Source: Euglena gracilis
Taxonomy: Eukaryota; Euglenida; Euglenophyceae; Euglenales
Direction: 5' to 3'
Length of the DNA: 64,000 bases
NCBI GenBank assembly: GCA_039621445.1
Contig: CP154955.1
Coordinates: 51,241,384 to 51,305,383, forward strand
A program made the translations under genes and the position numbers. The notes under the pieces were generated by a model that had not been told where the DNA came from, ran no database searches, and saw only the letters and a program-made list of their open reading frames with translations. The first letter of the stretch is position 1, and each line of letters starts with the position of its first letter. Shown one piece after another: positions 50,680-62,215 of the stretch.

Positions 50680-51599
50680 CCACCCCGTGTGTTTCTTTAG
50701 ACATGCAAGAGGGGGAAGATTAGAGGCCCAGAGGGAACGAGCAAGACGTGCCCCCCCAAAAACCAGAAGCATCTGCCGCCATTGGTGCCCCCCAATGGAA
50801 GCCGCCCTTGACATTTTAACCAAGACAGAACAATAATATGGGGTTTCACTTTTTTTTGTCAGTCATAGCCCCCCCCCCCCCCCCGGGGGTCAGCCGCTCT
50901 GGGATCCAAAGGAAATTTGACCAAAAACATAAAAAGGGGTAATTATATTCTATTCTAATAAAAGGGGTAAAAGGGGTAAATTTTCCGGCGCCTTCGGCGC
51001 CGGGTCGGTCAGTGACTAATGATTGTATCGTTCTGACCCTCAAATGAGAGCGACCTCATCCTAAGAGAGGAAGGCATTTCAGCCTTAATCTTTATCAGAA
51101 AAACCTCATTTTAACAAGGAAGGAAAATGAAGTAAGTACCTCGGACACGTCACCCACCATAGAACTTTGACATGGAGATATACAGCAGTACAGAAGGCAC
51201 TGGGTGAAAAAAATCCAGAAATTGGTATCCTAGAAAGAACGGGAAGGAAACCAACCATTAATGAGTTGTCTGGTTCCTTCTTTCAGCCTGAAACCATCAA
51301 CTAAGCTAAAATATCATAAAAATAGTATTTCACAAAAAAAGGCAATTCCGTAAAATGATTTTGATCAATCCTTCACCAGGGGGGGATTGGTCATATATAA
51401 AATTGGTTGGGCAAAATCGGTTGTGGAAAAATTTGGGCACTTTTCTTAAATTGGTCCGGAAATATTCTGGGCACCCAACCGTTGGAAATAGGTCTGGGGA
51501 AAATTGGGTGGTTCCTACTTGAAGACATGATGCTGAGTTCTGCTCCACTGAGCCATCGTCCCGTTGGCACCTGTTCCTTCCTCCTTTCCAGAATTAAAT

Positions 51600-51656
51600 A
51601 GATTGAATATACATATATACATATATATGTATATATATATGTATATATATACACAC

Positions 51657-51709
<53 letters not shown>

Positions 51710-51712
51710 AAG
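51600..51712. repeat. (TA)n-rich tract
   Basis: ATACATATATAC, GTATATATAT and long TATATA runs, AT-rich for about 110 bp. Confidence 0.93.
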
Positions 51713-52675
51713 AAAACCAGAATACATCCAGAAAACAGCATTTGGGATGTCTTTTCCAAATTTGAGAGTTGAGCTTTGGATCCAGAAAGCAGTCCATTGA
51801 AAAAAAAAACCTGTGGCGGGGAGAGCGAAAAAATTGGGCAGAATCCTTAAAATGGTGAGGAAACATTTGGGCCTATTTTTGTCCAACCAATTTTGACCAT
51901 GCCCAACCTTTAACCCCCCTTGGACGACAAATTAAGCCACACAAACATTTGGAATTTTGAAATTCTGGAAACTGGCCCCGACCCAGATCCCCGCCCCGAA
52001 CCCACCACCCACTGGCATGGGCGGGATTTCCTTACAGCCCAAGGAGCTGGCAAAAAGAAATCCCTCTCCGATCAAACGTGGAGCTTCACCCCCTGAGGTT
52101 TTTTAGGACCCAGGGAACGGGGTTTGGACCCACCCAGGGAAAGGGGTTTTGGGGGGGCTCGGGGCCCACTTTTGGGGTCAATTTTGGGGTCGAAAAAAAA
52201 CTGGTTCTTTGCGCTGAAAATAGAGGAAAACCCCACCTCTGGCGGGGCACCACTACAACCTGACCCCTCCCCCCCCGGGGGGGTGCTTGGCCCGGACCAA
52301 CCCACAAAACTTAAAAAAAAAATATCTGCCACCCCCCAAACAACAACAACAGCAGCAGCAGCAGCAACACACATCGACCGCACCACCGCCACTCTCCATG
52401 ATGCCAAAGACAGCTGTTCCCGCCGGGGCCAGGGTTTGCGGGCCAAGCCCCCCCACCGCCGGACTGGGGGCCCTCTGGTAGGACCCCCGAAGGGGGGGGG
52501 GGGCTGGGCGGAGAGCAGACGCCACCACTCGGCGATGAGAAAGGTGCGGTGGGCGGCGGCGCAACGTGGTGTGGTGGGGTGGGGTGGGGTGGGGATGTAG
52601 GGCGTGGGACATGGGACGGGAGTTCTTTCAAGGCCCCCCCACCCCAGCCGGGAGGTGGTCACCCCTAAGAAATCA

Positions 52676-52886
52676 GTCGGTATCCGGCAAAATACGCGGA
52701 GAATATGCGGAAATGGGTGAAATATGCGACGGGGAAAAGCCTGAACACCCTCGGAGATAGTTTGCCCTAAATATGCGCAAAATATGCGAAAAATGCACTC
52801 TTTTGCACCCGCCCCAAAAAGTGAAACATGAGCTGAATATGCGAAATATGTGCAAAATATGCGCTCCGCATATTTTTGGCAAGTCT
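52676..52886. repeat. Inverted-repeat element with AAATATGCG motifs
   Basis: The left end is CGGCAAAATACGCGGAGAAT. The right end is the reverse complement type, GCTCCGCATATTTTTGGCAA. About ten copies of AAATATGCG or GAATATGCG lie inside, close to both ends. The design (short inverted ends plus subterminal repeats) matches the element at 9,875, but no target duplication is evident. Confidence 0.45.
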
Positions 52887-53229
52887 GGATGTTCAAAAAA
52901 AATTGTGGTGCTTGTTGCCGGTCACTGGAAAAACCTTTTCACCAGCTAGACCTGTTAGCAGATCCTCCCTGGGGGGTTCCCCCCAACTGCAAACCCTTTA
53001 GCAGAAGCCTGGCGAGGGTCCAAAGATACAAAGACGGTCCTAATTTTCCCCTCGATGCCGACCTGCTTTGTTGAGGAATTTCAATATTTTTAGGCAGTTC
53101 TTCCTGTGGGGCTTTTTTGTGGAATGGGACTCATGTTATGCTTGAACCGTGCGGCCAAAGCGGTCAGGGGCTTTGTTGCACACCTCCGCCAAGCCAACAT
53201 GTGCCTGAAAATGGCCCTGTTCTGGGCTT

Positions 53230-53420
53230 CCAGTGCCTTCCGCGCCGGAGGTGCCTTGGGCAAGTTCCCAGGCGCTTTTGGCCATGTGCCCGACCCCCCC
53301 CCCCCGGGGGTCGGATCCGGGTGCCTTGGAGTGCCTGCCCAGACAGGCCCCCCTCCCCGGGGCGGGGTCGGCACTTCAAAACCAGCCTGCACACCACGTT
53401 GCGGAGAGAGTGGGCCTGCC
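53230..53420 (+). repeat. Dispersed repeat, TTTGGCCATGTGC family, copy 1
   Basis: GCGCCGGAGGTGCCTTGGGC, TTTTGGCCATGTGCCCGACC, a C run, GGGTCGGATC, then GTGCCTTGGAGTGCC. Copy 2, with the same order, is at 55,785-55,945. Confidence 0.6.
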
Positions 53421-53753
53421 CGACCTGTTTAAACCGCCGGGTCACGAGGCTGAGAGTTTGCGGGCGGGGGGGCGGCCTCCTCCGCCTCCGCCTCCGGGAT
53501 GGTGGTCACCCCGGCGGAGGTCACCAGCGAGGCCACTGGCAGGCCACACGTGGGTGACATCGTGGCAAGAACTGGGTAATACTTACCCCCCACCTTGGGT
53601 GGTGCTTCTTCCCACAGCTGGGTGGGGGGGGGTGGACCTGGATCCCAGGCGAAGGCCTATATGGGTTTCGGCGCGAAGTGCCGAATTTTTTTTTGGGAAA
53701 TGGCCTCGGATGGCGTTGGGGGGGTCTTCCGGCTTAAAAAGAAGCCTGGCCAC

Positions 53754-54051
53754 CACAACTGGGTGATACTTACCCCCACAACTGGGTGATACTTACTCCC
53801 ACAACTGGGTAATACTTACCCCACAACTGGGCAATACTTACCCCCACAACTGGGTAATACTTACCCCCACAACTGGGTAAATAACTGGGCAATACTTACC
53901 CCCACAACTGGGTAATACTTACCCCCACAACTGGGTAATACTTACCCCCACAACTGGGTAATACTTACCCCACAACTGGGTAATACTTACCCCCACAACT
54001 GGGAAATACTTCACCCTACAACTGGGTAATACTTACCCCCACAACTGGGTA
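53754..54051 (+). repeat. 23-24 bp minisatellite, left block
   Basis: About 13 tandem copies of CACAACTGGGTAATACTTAC plus CCC(C), with single-base variants (GGTGATAC, GGGCAATAC) and one short unit. An isolated unit lies at 53,570-53,591. The array is broken by the element at 54,052 and resumes at 54,681. Confidence 0.95.
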
Positions 54052-54680
54052 AACCCCCCCCATTTAAACCGACCCCCCTTCTAAACCGACCTACCCTTCC
54101 AAACCGACCCATTGCAGAATTTCAACCAAAAACAGAAATAAACCGACCCATGGCAAGTTGGATGACAAACATGCACAACATATTGGAAGCCGCCAACAGA
54201 AAGAGCGTCCATGCTCATTGAATGGTTATTATTGATGACCCAAAATTGGGATTTTACCCCCAAAATTAGGCATTTGCATCCAAATTTTGCAATTTGCACC
54301 TCAAATTGGGCATTTTCCTCCGAAAATTTGGCGTTGGCACCCAAAAATTAGGCATATTCCACCAAAAATTTGAAATTTGCACCCAAAAATAGGCAGTTTG
54401 CCACCAAAAATTGGATATTACACCCAAAAGTCACCATTTGCCCCCGAAAATTAAGAATTTCTATCCCAAATTAGGCATTTGTCACTCAAAGTTAGGAATT
54501 GGTCGACCAAATTGGGCATTTGCCAATTGAAATTGCTTGCTAACATCAACCCGCTTCCGTCATGTCGTCGGCCAGCCGTGCGCTCCCCCTGAAACCGACC
54601 CCCTGTCTAAACCGACCCCCTCCAGGATTTCCGCCAACCCAAAAGTCCTAAACCGACGGGTCGGTTTAAATGGGGGGGTT
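54052..54680. mobile_element. C-tipped TA-target element nested in the minisatellite
   Basis: The left end is AACCCCCCCCATTTAAACCG and the right end is CGGTTTAAATGGGGGGGTT. These are 21-22 bp inverted repeats differing only in the length of the C run. TA flanks both sides (54,050-54,051 and 54,681-54,682). Removing the element and one TA restores a minisatellite unit (GGG-TA-ATACT). Subterminal TAAACCGACC motifs occur near both ends. The core (54,236-54,530) is a degenerate array of about 24-26 bp resembling CCCAAAATTAGGCATTTGCA. Noncoding, 629 bp. Confidence 0.85.
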
Positions 54681-54790
54681 TAATACTCACCCCCACAACT
54701 GGGCAATACTTACCCCCACAACTGGGTAATACTTACCCCCACAACTGGGTAATATGTACCCCCACAACTGGGGTGGTAATTACCCCCAGG
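54681..54790 (+). repeat. 23-24 bp minisatellite, right block
   Basis: Four to five further units of the CACAACTGGGTAATACTTAC repeat, continuing the left block after the nested element. Confidence 0.93.
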
Positions 54791-54794
54791 CTCA

Positions 54795-56700
54795 TGACCA
54801 GACATTTGTTTAGTGGTTCAGAATCCCAAAAAAACCAACCAGTTTGATGGAATCCTTCAAGCTGGGTTGCCTTCTTGCACGATGTTGTTCAAGATAATCC
54901 ACAAAATGAAAGCCCTGGGCAGTCCTTGAGGCAAAAAAATGGGGCAAAAACCAAGCGGCAAAAAAGAAACGAAAGTGATACAAGCAAGAAACCCAAAATA
55001 AATCCAGCCCCCCCCCAGAATACAAAGACCCTGGTACCATTGCAACATTTCGTCCCGGGCAGTCACAATGAACTGCCAAAATGTTCCCTGAGTCGACTTG
55101 TGAATAATTGTTGGAATATGCTTGGTAAATGAAATAAAGGTAAAAAGTTAAGAAAAGTAAAGTAAAATAAACTAAAATAAAGTAAAGGTGCAGAAAAGAA
55201 AAGAAAGTTGTGTGGAAATAGTGTTCTATATTTTTTAAGAGGATGAAAATTCACTGACATCATTCTTCTGAAATTCTCAACATTTTTGGGCGTGTTGAGA
55301 AGAAAATACGGAAATCAAAAATAAATGAATATAACTCAATTTAATTACTTAATCAATCAAATTTAAAAAAATACGTATTTTTTCCATGGATCCATTTTGC
55401 ACTGGTGATTTATCATCACCGGGGACGAGGCAGCCCACTGGTGAGTTCCCCCGAATCGGTGGCGCTGGCGCGGAGCGGCCTCAGGAAGGGGTGTGCTGAT
55501 GGGACACGGCCGTGGCTGCCCTCCCGAGGAGGGGCCGAATGCGACGGGGGGGGGGATGGTGGCACTTCGCCCTCCCCTCCCTCCCCCCTGTTTTGGTGTG
55601 GGGGGGGGGGGTTCGGAGTGGCTTAAGAAAGAGAAGTGCCGGGCTGGGAGGCAGTACCATCGTGTCAAACCATGCCAACCCTAGGGGGGGTTCTTGGAGT
55701 GCCTTGGCAGGCAGCCACTACACCCCCGGGGGGGGATCGGTGCCTGACTGGTCATGGGCCAAAAAGAGGGCTTTTTTCTGGTGTCTGCGGCGCCGAAGTG
55801 CCTTGGCAGAGTGCCAAGCCACCTTTGGCCATGTGCTTTACCCCCCCCCCCCTTTTTGGGTCGCATCTTGGTGACTTAGAGTGCCGCCCATACAACCCCC
55901 CCCCCCCCGGGGTGAGATCGGCACCGCCTGAAAATTCAGCCTGACCCGAATTTTGCCGAGAACGCACGGCTAATTCGAGAAAAAGCTTGGCAAACAGCAG
56001 GTCTGCCCCGGCAAAAGAAAATGTATTTCTCGCATCCTTGGACAAATTCCCATCACCCAAAATATGGAAAAAAATAATTGACTTTCTGCATGGTCAATTC
56101 TCGCACCGGCCCTTTGGTCAACTTGGGGGTGGGGGGTTGAGGGTCAACTTGGGGTGGCCTGAGGGCCCTCCCTGATCAAGTCTGAAACTGCATATTCAGA
56201 GCAGTATGGGTTGACACAGCCTGCAAGAGGGGGAGCAAAAGTGTGCTGCACAATTGTTGCAGCTCATCGCAGATGTGGGCTTCAATCAAAGAAATCTGCT
56301 TCGACGTCACAGACGCCGATTTTTAGGTTAAATTTTTATGATGCAGCCCTGACAAAAATTAGGGGAAATTTTGGAAACCAATAAAATTTTCCCAAAAAAA
56401 ATTCCCAATTTTTTCCACCGTAGAGTTGCAACGCCTCTTTTGAGCCAAAATACAGGGAAGCCTGAAAATACCTTAAGAAAAATGTGCACAACGATTATTT
56501 GCGCAACTGTGTAAATGGGCTGCATATGTCAGCCAAAATTGGTATATTTGTAAAATTTTGATCGGTGCAAATATGTAAATGTCGTGTTTGGTTGGTCTGC
56601 GCATCTACGCACACCAACCGATGTGCAACTTAATACATACCATTTAGAGGGTGTGGCATTACTGCAGATGTTTGAAAATCCTTTCATCCGAGATAATTGT
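54795..56700. other. Stretch without assigned genes
   Basis: AT-rich DNA at 55,130-55,390 includes AAAGTAAAGTAAAATAAA runs. A GC-rich patch at 55,400-55,700 has frames open on both strands and several G/C runs. The second copy of the TTTGGCCATGTGC repeat is at 55,785-55,945. No gene can be supported. Confidence 0.4.
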
Positions 56701-56709
56701 AGAATTCAA

Positions 56710-57935
56710 CAGGGGGGGGGGCAAAAACTGCACACGGGCAGGTCAAAAACTGCACTGCAAAAAACTGCAAAAAACTGCACATCAACAAAAAAATAACAAT
56801 AAACAAGCTGAAATGGTGTGCATATGCAAAACAAAGTAAATTATAATCACATGAGAACGCCCCAATTCACCTAACTTTTGCACAGCTTTGGAGCTGATGA
56901 CAATAAAAATGAAAGCAATCAATCAAGGTACACTGTACCTGGGTTTTCATGCACTGAAACACAAGTTATGTGTTTGGTTTGGATGCTGGTTCACACTGGT
57001 TTTCCTGCACCAAAGCTTGTGACGGCCATGCCCACGGAGGTGCCAAACAGCTAAATATGGATTTAATGCACACACCCATATGCAGAAAGTTTCTATGCTT
57101 TTAATTCTTGCATGGGATGTTCAGTTTTGGAACTTTCGGTCCATCACCTGATGAACTTCACCCATGTCACGATGCAAAAAACTAAAAAAAAAACTACAAC
57201 AACCATCACAAACTTTGAATACTGTCTTTAGGGGATTGCCAAATGGTCTGGGAATTTCTTGCAAATAAGAATGACTTCTTTGAAGCATTTGGCTTGTGTG
57301 ATATTTGGCCACAATGCTTGGGACAAGGCCCAATCTTCTACAGGAGCTCGTGCTCCTTTGCGTCTCCACGAATCTCGCAAACTCCAACTTCAACCAAAAT
57401 TTGCACAAAAAAAAACAGTTTTTGGATTTAGTCCCCGAATCCCAAAATAATTAGTTGAATCTGCTCAGGAGTGTGCAAATGACGACTGCCAAAATAAGCA
57501 TCGTGACATCTGTCACCACATGCACAAGTTGGAGATGGAGCGATTTTGGTTGGGGAGAAATTGTGGCGTTGTCACCGAAACAATCTGTTTTTTTGAAATG
57601 GTGGCTACAACAATTTCTGTTGTGTCGAGAGGCAAGGCAGTTGGCAAAACAGTTGGGGGCAAGACAACTGGTGGGATTACTGTAGACAACACAACTCACG
57701 AAGAGATTTTTTGAGAGAGACTTTTTCTTGAGAAACACCCTTCAAACAATATAATCCAGCGTAACAAGGCGCAGAGCACCAAAAAATGCAAAACTGAAAT
57801 AAAAAAAAAACTGCAAAAAACTGCACGTGTGCAGTTTTTTCAGAAAAAAAGCTGCAAAAAAACTGCAAAAAACCCAAAATGTGAAAACTGCAAAAACCTG
57901 CAAAAACTGCACGGTGCATATTTTGCCCCTCCCTG
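56710..57935. mobile_element. hAT-like element of 1.2 kb
   Basis: The left terminus is CAGGGGGGGGGGCAAAAACT. The right terminus on the other strand is CAGGGAGGGGCAAAATATGC. The flanking direct repeat is AATTCAA (56,703-56,709 and 57,936-57,942). ACTGCAAAAA or CTGCAAAAAA motifs are clustered inside both ends. The interior has unmatched frames of up to about 95 codons and no recognisable transposase. The tips and the 7-bp duplication agree with the other hAT-like elements here. Confidence 0.65.
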
Positions 57936-57939
57936 AATT

Positions 57940-58480
57940 CAAATATTACTCCAGCATCATAGGAATACGCGGGAGCTAATAACACAATTTCATCACATTC
58001 ATTATCCAGCTCCAAACATAGGAGGCTTTTGGTCAGTGTGTGCAAATGCATCCATTTGCGCGAATCTGCACATCAGCATCATTTTTTTCCGTTGTGTGGG
58101 TGTCACACAGTCGTAAATGTGAGTGGGGTTGTTTGGACAACATGCCAAACAACTCGACAGGTAACTTCTGGCAATCCGACTGTGTTCTGTATCCCCCTCA
58201 TCAACCACCAGCGGCAGAGTTCTCCAACAGCCCATTTGACCTACTTTTTTGTGGTATGTGAACCGTCACTCCTTTTGCAACTTCAAAAACCTCCACAACA
58301 TGCCGCAAAATTTCAGAAACAAAGCAAAAGGGTGGACCTGTCATCCTACCTCCAGAACACCACCTGGCTCTGGCAATTGTCACACACAAAACGGGGGGTT
58401 AGGGGTTTTGGTGGCTTTTGTGGCTTGTGCACAGCAACCAAAAAAAAAAGCTTGAATACAAGTTTGGCCGCTTAAGAACT
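57940..58480 (-). pseudogene. Possible decayed coding segment
   Basis: Successive minus-strand frames are protein-like but interrupted: ILRHVVEVFEVAKGVTVHIP (about 58,230-58,310), ARSYLSSCLACCPNNPTHIY (about 58,100-58,180), and LCLELDNECDEIVLLAPAYS (about 57,960-58,020). Shifting between frames suggests either small exons or a frameshifted relic. No family was recognised. Confidence 0.25.
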
Positions 58481-58604
58481 ATGCTCGACATAAAATACTT
58501 AGAGATGCAGCAAAGAATCATAATTTATGGGACAGATCAGCGAGACAAAAACAGCGTCCAAATACACCCTGCCAGATATAACCCCCCGTTGATGATTTTT
58601 TTTA

Positions 58605-58897
58605 CCCGCCCGCCCCCCCTTGTCGTACGACCGGGTTCCTGCACAACCTGTGACCGGGGGGGGGGGGTTGTAACACCCCCATAACCTGCAACCTGTGACC
58701 GGGGGGTGGTCGTAAATGCGGGGGCGGTCGTGGGTGAAGTGGTGTTAAAATTTTCGCAACCTGCAACCTGTGACCAGGGGGTGGTCGTAAATGCGGGGGC
58801 GGTCATAGGTAAGGTGGTGTTAAAATTTTCGCAACCTGCAACCTGTGACCGGGGGGTGGTCGTAAATGAGGGGTGGTCGTACGACAGGGGGGGGGGG
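58605..58897. mobile_element. C-tipped TA-target element with internal 75-bp repeats
   Basis: The left end is CCCGCCCGCCCCCCTTGTCG and the right end is CGACAGGGGGGGGGGG, with TGTCGTACGACC shared as inverted sequence. TA flanks both sides (58,603-58,604 and 58,898-58,899). Inside are nearly three tandem copies of a 75-bp unit beginning GCAACCTGCAACCTGTGACC and ending GTGTTAAAATTTTC. Noncoding. Confidence 0.65.
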
Positions 58898-58999
58898 TAA
58901 ATATGGTGCACAATGCAAAATCGCAGCCTTTTTCACCCAACTTGGGTGATGAAAGACGTCGGAAAACATCCTGAAAAAAAAGGGCCAGTGAAACCAGAA

Positions 59000-60270
59000 A
59001 CTGGAAAGCACACGGAATCGGTGGCGTGTTAGAAAAGCTGCACACCAGGCCCTCCTTCTTTGGTCTTCAGGTGCAGCAGGGTTTCCGACATGTTTCATCA
59101 CCCAAGTTGGGCTTTTGACCTCGGTCCATTTAGGGGCAATTCAGGCAAAATTTTGAGGGAAACACCGAAAATGAGACTCCAGACCACACTTTGTCGAGAT
59201 GTAAACAAACAATTCTTCACAAACAATTCTTAGGAGTGCAAAACCCCCTGATATCACAAATGTGAAAGATATTATTATTAAATCCATTCACATATTTGGG
59301 GGTCTGAAACTTCCTGCCTACCTGAAGGGTTTTTTTTGTCCATTTTGGGCGATTTTAAGCCACCATACCTAAATTTGACCGATTTTGGGCAATGCCACCC
59401 ATCTTTTGACCAATTCCTGAAATTTCCGCCCATTTTGGGCAGTTGTGCCCATTTGTGCAAATGTCAGTTGTGGCAATTTTTGTTTCGTCCTGATGAGTGC
59501 ACACTCCGGGCAGAACGAAGGCCTGAAGGCCTGGTTAGGGGTCCGCCCACCCCCCCCCCACCCGGGAGGTGGGGGGTCGAACCCACCACAGCATTTTCAC
59601 CAATTTTGGGAAAACGGGGATTTCGGCCGGGGAATTTTTTTTGAATTTTTTTTGAAAAATGAACCCAAAATACATGGTTTTTTTGATGGAAAACCACATT
59701 CCCCCCCCCAAAAATCTCAAAAAATTTCAGGTTTAAAGATTGGTAGTTTTTAGGAGGCAGGTGAAAAAAACAAGGTCAAAAAAATTGGCACAATCAAACT
59801 TTACTGACATTTTTTCTCTTGGAATTTTTTTTCGATTTTCAACAGCATTTTTTGCTTCAAAAACATCTCAAAATAAAAATTTTGAGAAAAAGTTGAACTT
59901 TTGAAAGGTGTGAAAAAAATGGGGTTTTGGGGTTTTTTTGGGGGGACCTCCTATAAGGGTCCCAAATTGCCAAATTGGGTCAAAAATACACCCGGCGCCA
60001 AAGGCGCTGGAAAAAAATTTTGGGGTCCAAAAATTGGTGCTCCCAGAAAATACAGGAAGAGGTGGTGGGGGAGGTCGACCCCCCCCCACCCACCATGCAG
60101 GGGATGGGGGGGTCGACCCCCCCCCCCACCCACCACCCTGGCTGTTCAGCCGATTCCCATTCTGCCCTGCACACCCCCGAGGGGTTGAAATTTGGTTTCT
60201 AAAAAGCGTGCAGCCGTGCACTAATGGGAGGGTTATTCAAACGTAAATCCAGGACTATTTACGTAAAAAG
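59000..60270. other. Stretch without assigned genes
   Basis: Contains A/T homopolymers, GTCGACCCCCCCCC hairpin-like repeats at 60,074-60,125 and 59,547-59,582, and a GATTCCCATTCTGCCCTGC motif (60,152). Nothing coding can be supported. Confidence 0.4.
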
Positions 60271-60306
60271 CAGGAATCACAATATGGCCAGGTAATTAAA
60301 TACAAC

Positions 60307-60464
60307 TTCAGGCTGAAAGGACAGTGGAAGAGATGGACCTGCGATGGTTGGGATCTCCTCGTTGTACTGGAGCAAAGATGAGGTCGGGGATTTGGGGGCC
60401 TCGGGGGCCTCGGGGACCTCAGGAGTCTCAGGGGTCTCGGAGGTCTCGGAGTTTGTGGAGGCGT
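60307..60464 (-). CDS. Candidate exon, Pro/Glu-repeat protein
   Basis: A 158-nt minus-strand frame lies between acceptor GTGATGTCAG and donor GAA/GTTGTA. It reads ASTNSETSETPETPEVPEAP, then EAPKSPTSSLLQYNEEIPTI and AGPSLPLSFQPE. The first half comes from a 9-bp DNA repeat (GAGACC/CCCGAG type) that stays in frame, and the second half is unique. It looks like a disordered acidic linker. Family unknown. Confidence 0.4.
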
Positions 60465-61181
60465 CTGACATCACACGGTTGGGAGAACGGCCAGGCAAGC
60501 TGCAACACAGCGTATGGCACGCACTGTCGCCTATGGTCTTCCAGAATCATGCCTATCACGCCTAGTCATTTCATAGGTGCTTGGGAAACACCACCAGGAT
60601 TGAACACGCCATAAAACGGGCAGTGTGCTGGAGTCGAGTGCATGTGCCGTCTCAAAACGGTGCCACATCGGCAGTTGGAAGGGATCCTTCAGGATCCCGC
60701 TTCCATGCTGCTGTGTTTTTATGAGGTCCCAAAGAAGAATCTGGGTGAGAACCCATATCAGTGCAAAAATAAATAAAATAAAATGAAAGGAAAATGCCAA
60801 AAACATGACAGCATGAATACAATTGAGTGCCCCAATGCAACACTCGATCAATGAGACACGCCCAGCCGCCATTTGAAGCAATGAAATTCAGCAGAAAAAT
60901 TCTTCAAAAATTGTTCAGAGGGTTTGGTGACTGGCGCTTATTCCTTGGGGCGCCCTCCGTCATCAGTCATCTCTTGTGAGGAGAATCTTAATCGCAAATT
61001 TTCAAACTTCGACCTGTCAAGTTTTAGGCTGCAGAGACACGGCACGAGCCAGAACCCCACCCCCCCCCTCCCAGACCCTAACCCCAACCCCAGCCAAACC
61101 TACACCCGACCCAAAGGCCTAATCTCTGACACCAAACACCCAAATTCCTTATCGCCACCCTGCCCCTCAACCCTCACCCAG

Positions 61182-61339
61182 CTTCGTGCCATATGTGTGG
61201 CTGCTGTCTCCGAAGGTGGTTCGGTGTGGTCCGCGTCTCGTGCTTCTGAAGCGGCTTCTTTCCGACTCACCCCGAGCACATGGACTGAGGCCAAGACTGG
61301 GACCAGCCAGTCCGGCACTACTCGTCTGCACGCCTGGCG
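61182..61339 (+). CDS. Weak candidate exon, WD-repeat-like
   Basis: The plus strand has acceptor CCTCACCCAG and a possible donor GCG/GTGTAG around 52 codons. It begins LRAICVAAVSEGGSVWSASR and ends TTRLHAW. The spacing recalls a WD repeat (V-AVS-GG-VWSAS----LR-W), but the middle is atypical and the other strand is also open. A tentative call. Confidence 0.25.
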
Positions 61340-61619
61340 GTGTAGGCCAACGTGGACAAGCAACAATCACCACCAACGCCCAAAATTGCTGCGGCCCCCT
61401 TCCCGTGTGAGAAACCCGTCCCAAAACCTTGACCCAAGACTTGACCCCAGACTTGACCCAAGACCCCCCCTTACATAATTTTCACTGACCCAAAAAAAGC
61501 CAGACTCGCCACAAAATACAAGACCGCTTGGGCATAGTTTGCTTCCTTTCCAGGCAATAAAGCTCACAGGCAGGGATTGGCACTTAGCCGTAATTGGGGG
61601 GGTCAAATTCTTATCCGTA

Positions 61620-61840
61620 AACCCCCCTCCCAAATAACACCCCCCCAAATAACACCCCCCCCCAAATAACACACCCCCCTCGGGGGCCGATTTCAAGTGC
61701 CCAAAATAACACACCCCCCTGTTTTCCTTTGGTTTTGCATGTAAAAATAGCACCCCCCCCCAAATAACACACCCCCCTTGGGGCCCCAGTTCGGATGCCC
61801 AAATAACACACCGGGGGGGGGGGTTATTTGGGGGGGGGTT
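61620..61840. mobile_element. C-tipped TA-target element in a TTATCCGTA repeat
   Basis: The left end is AACCCCCCTCCCAAATAACA and the right end is GTTATTTGGGGGGGGGTT. TA flanks both sides (61,618-61,619 and 61,841-61,842). Removal restores TTATCCG-TA-GTTATCCG, a motif repeated downstream. The interior carries six AAATAACAC or AAAATAACAC units next to C runs. Noncoding, 221 bp. Confidence 0.75.
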
Positions 61841-62215
61841 TAGTTATCCGTAGTTGTCCGCAGTTGTCCACGGTTATCCGAGGGTGCAAAAACACCTATT
61901 TTGTTTCCATCCATCCAAAAGGGATGAAATATAATAAGAAAAGACAGGTTGAAGGTAATACACCTTTGAAACGTCCAAAAACCACGATCAAACAGAATAC
62001 AGCGCGCATACAATACATATAATATACACTGTGTGATATCCCTCCCCTCCCTCCAATCAAAAGTCATCATCAGCTATGCCAGACCTCATATCCGTAGTTA
62101 TCCGTGGCTATTTTTGTGGTTATCCATACTTGGGAGTCCGGCTTATCCGTAGTTATCCGTATCTGGGGGGTTTCGGGAGCATCCGTAGTTATACATAGTT
62201 GTCTGTGATTATCCA
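61841..62215 (+). repeat. TTATCCGTAG short repeats
   Basis: Clusters of TTATCCGTAG or TTGTCCGCAG at 61,841-61,880 and 62,088-62,212 bracket a unique AT-rich centre. This arrangement is similar to the subterminal repeats of the element at 9,875, so it may be a decayed transposon into which the 61,620 element inserted. Confidence 0.5.

Larger units (their letters stand above)
50680..53560. other. Single-copy stretch right of the duplication
   Basis: Contains a palindromic GGCGCCTTCGGCGCC at about 50,988, AT-rich DNA and a TATA-rich tract. A CAACAACAGCAGCAGCAG tract lies at 52,341-52,369. A GC-rich patch at 52,380-52,560 is open on the minus strand (LARKPWPRREQLSLASWRVA; RTFLIAEWWRLLSAQ), but no clear splice pair allows a call. 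Confidence 0.35.

Noticed and set aside
53106-53432. Plus-strand frame reading MCLKMALFWASSAFRAGG
   Set aside because: The same DNA is a dispersed repeat that recurs at 55,785-55,945 without keeping the frame.
53570-54790. CRISPR-like array (23-24 bp repeats)
   Set aside because: The repeats are directly adjacent with no unique spacers, and the context is eukaryotic. It is a minisatellite.
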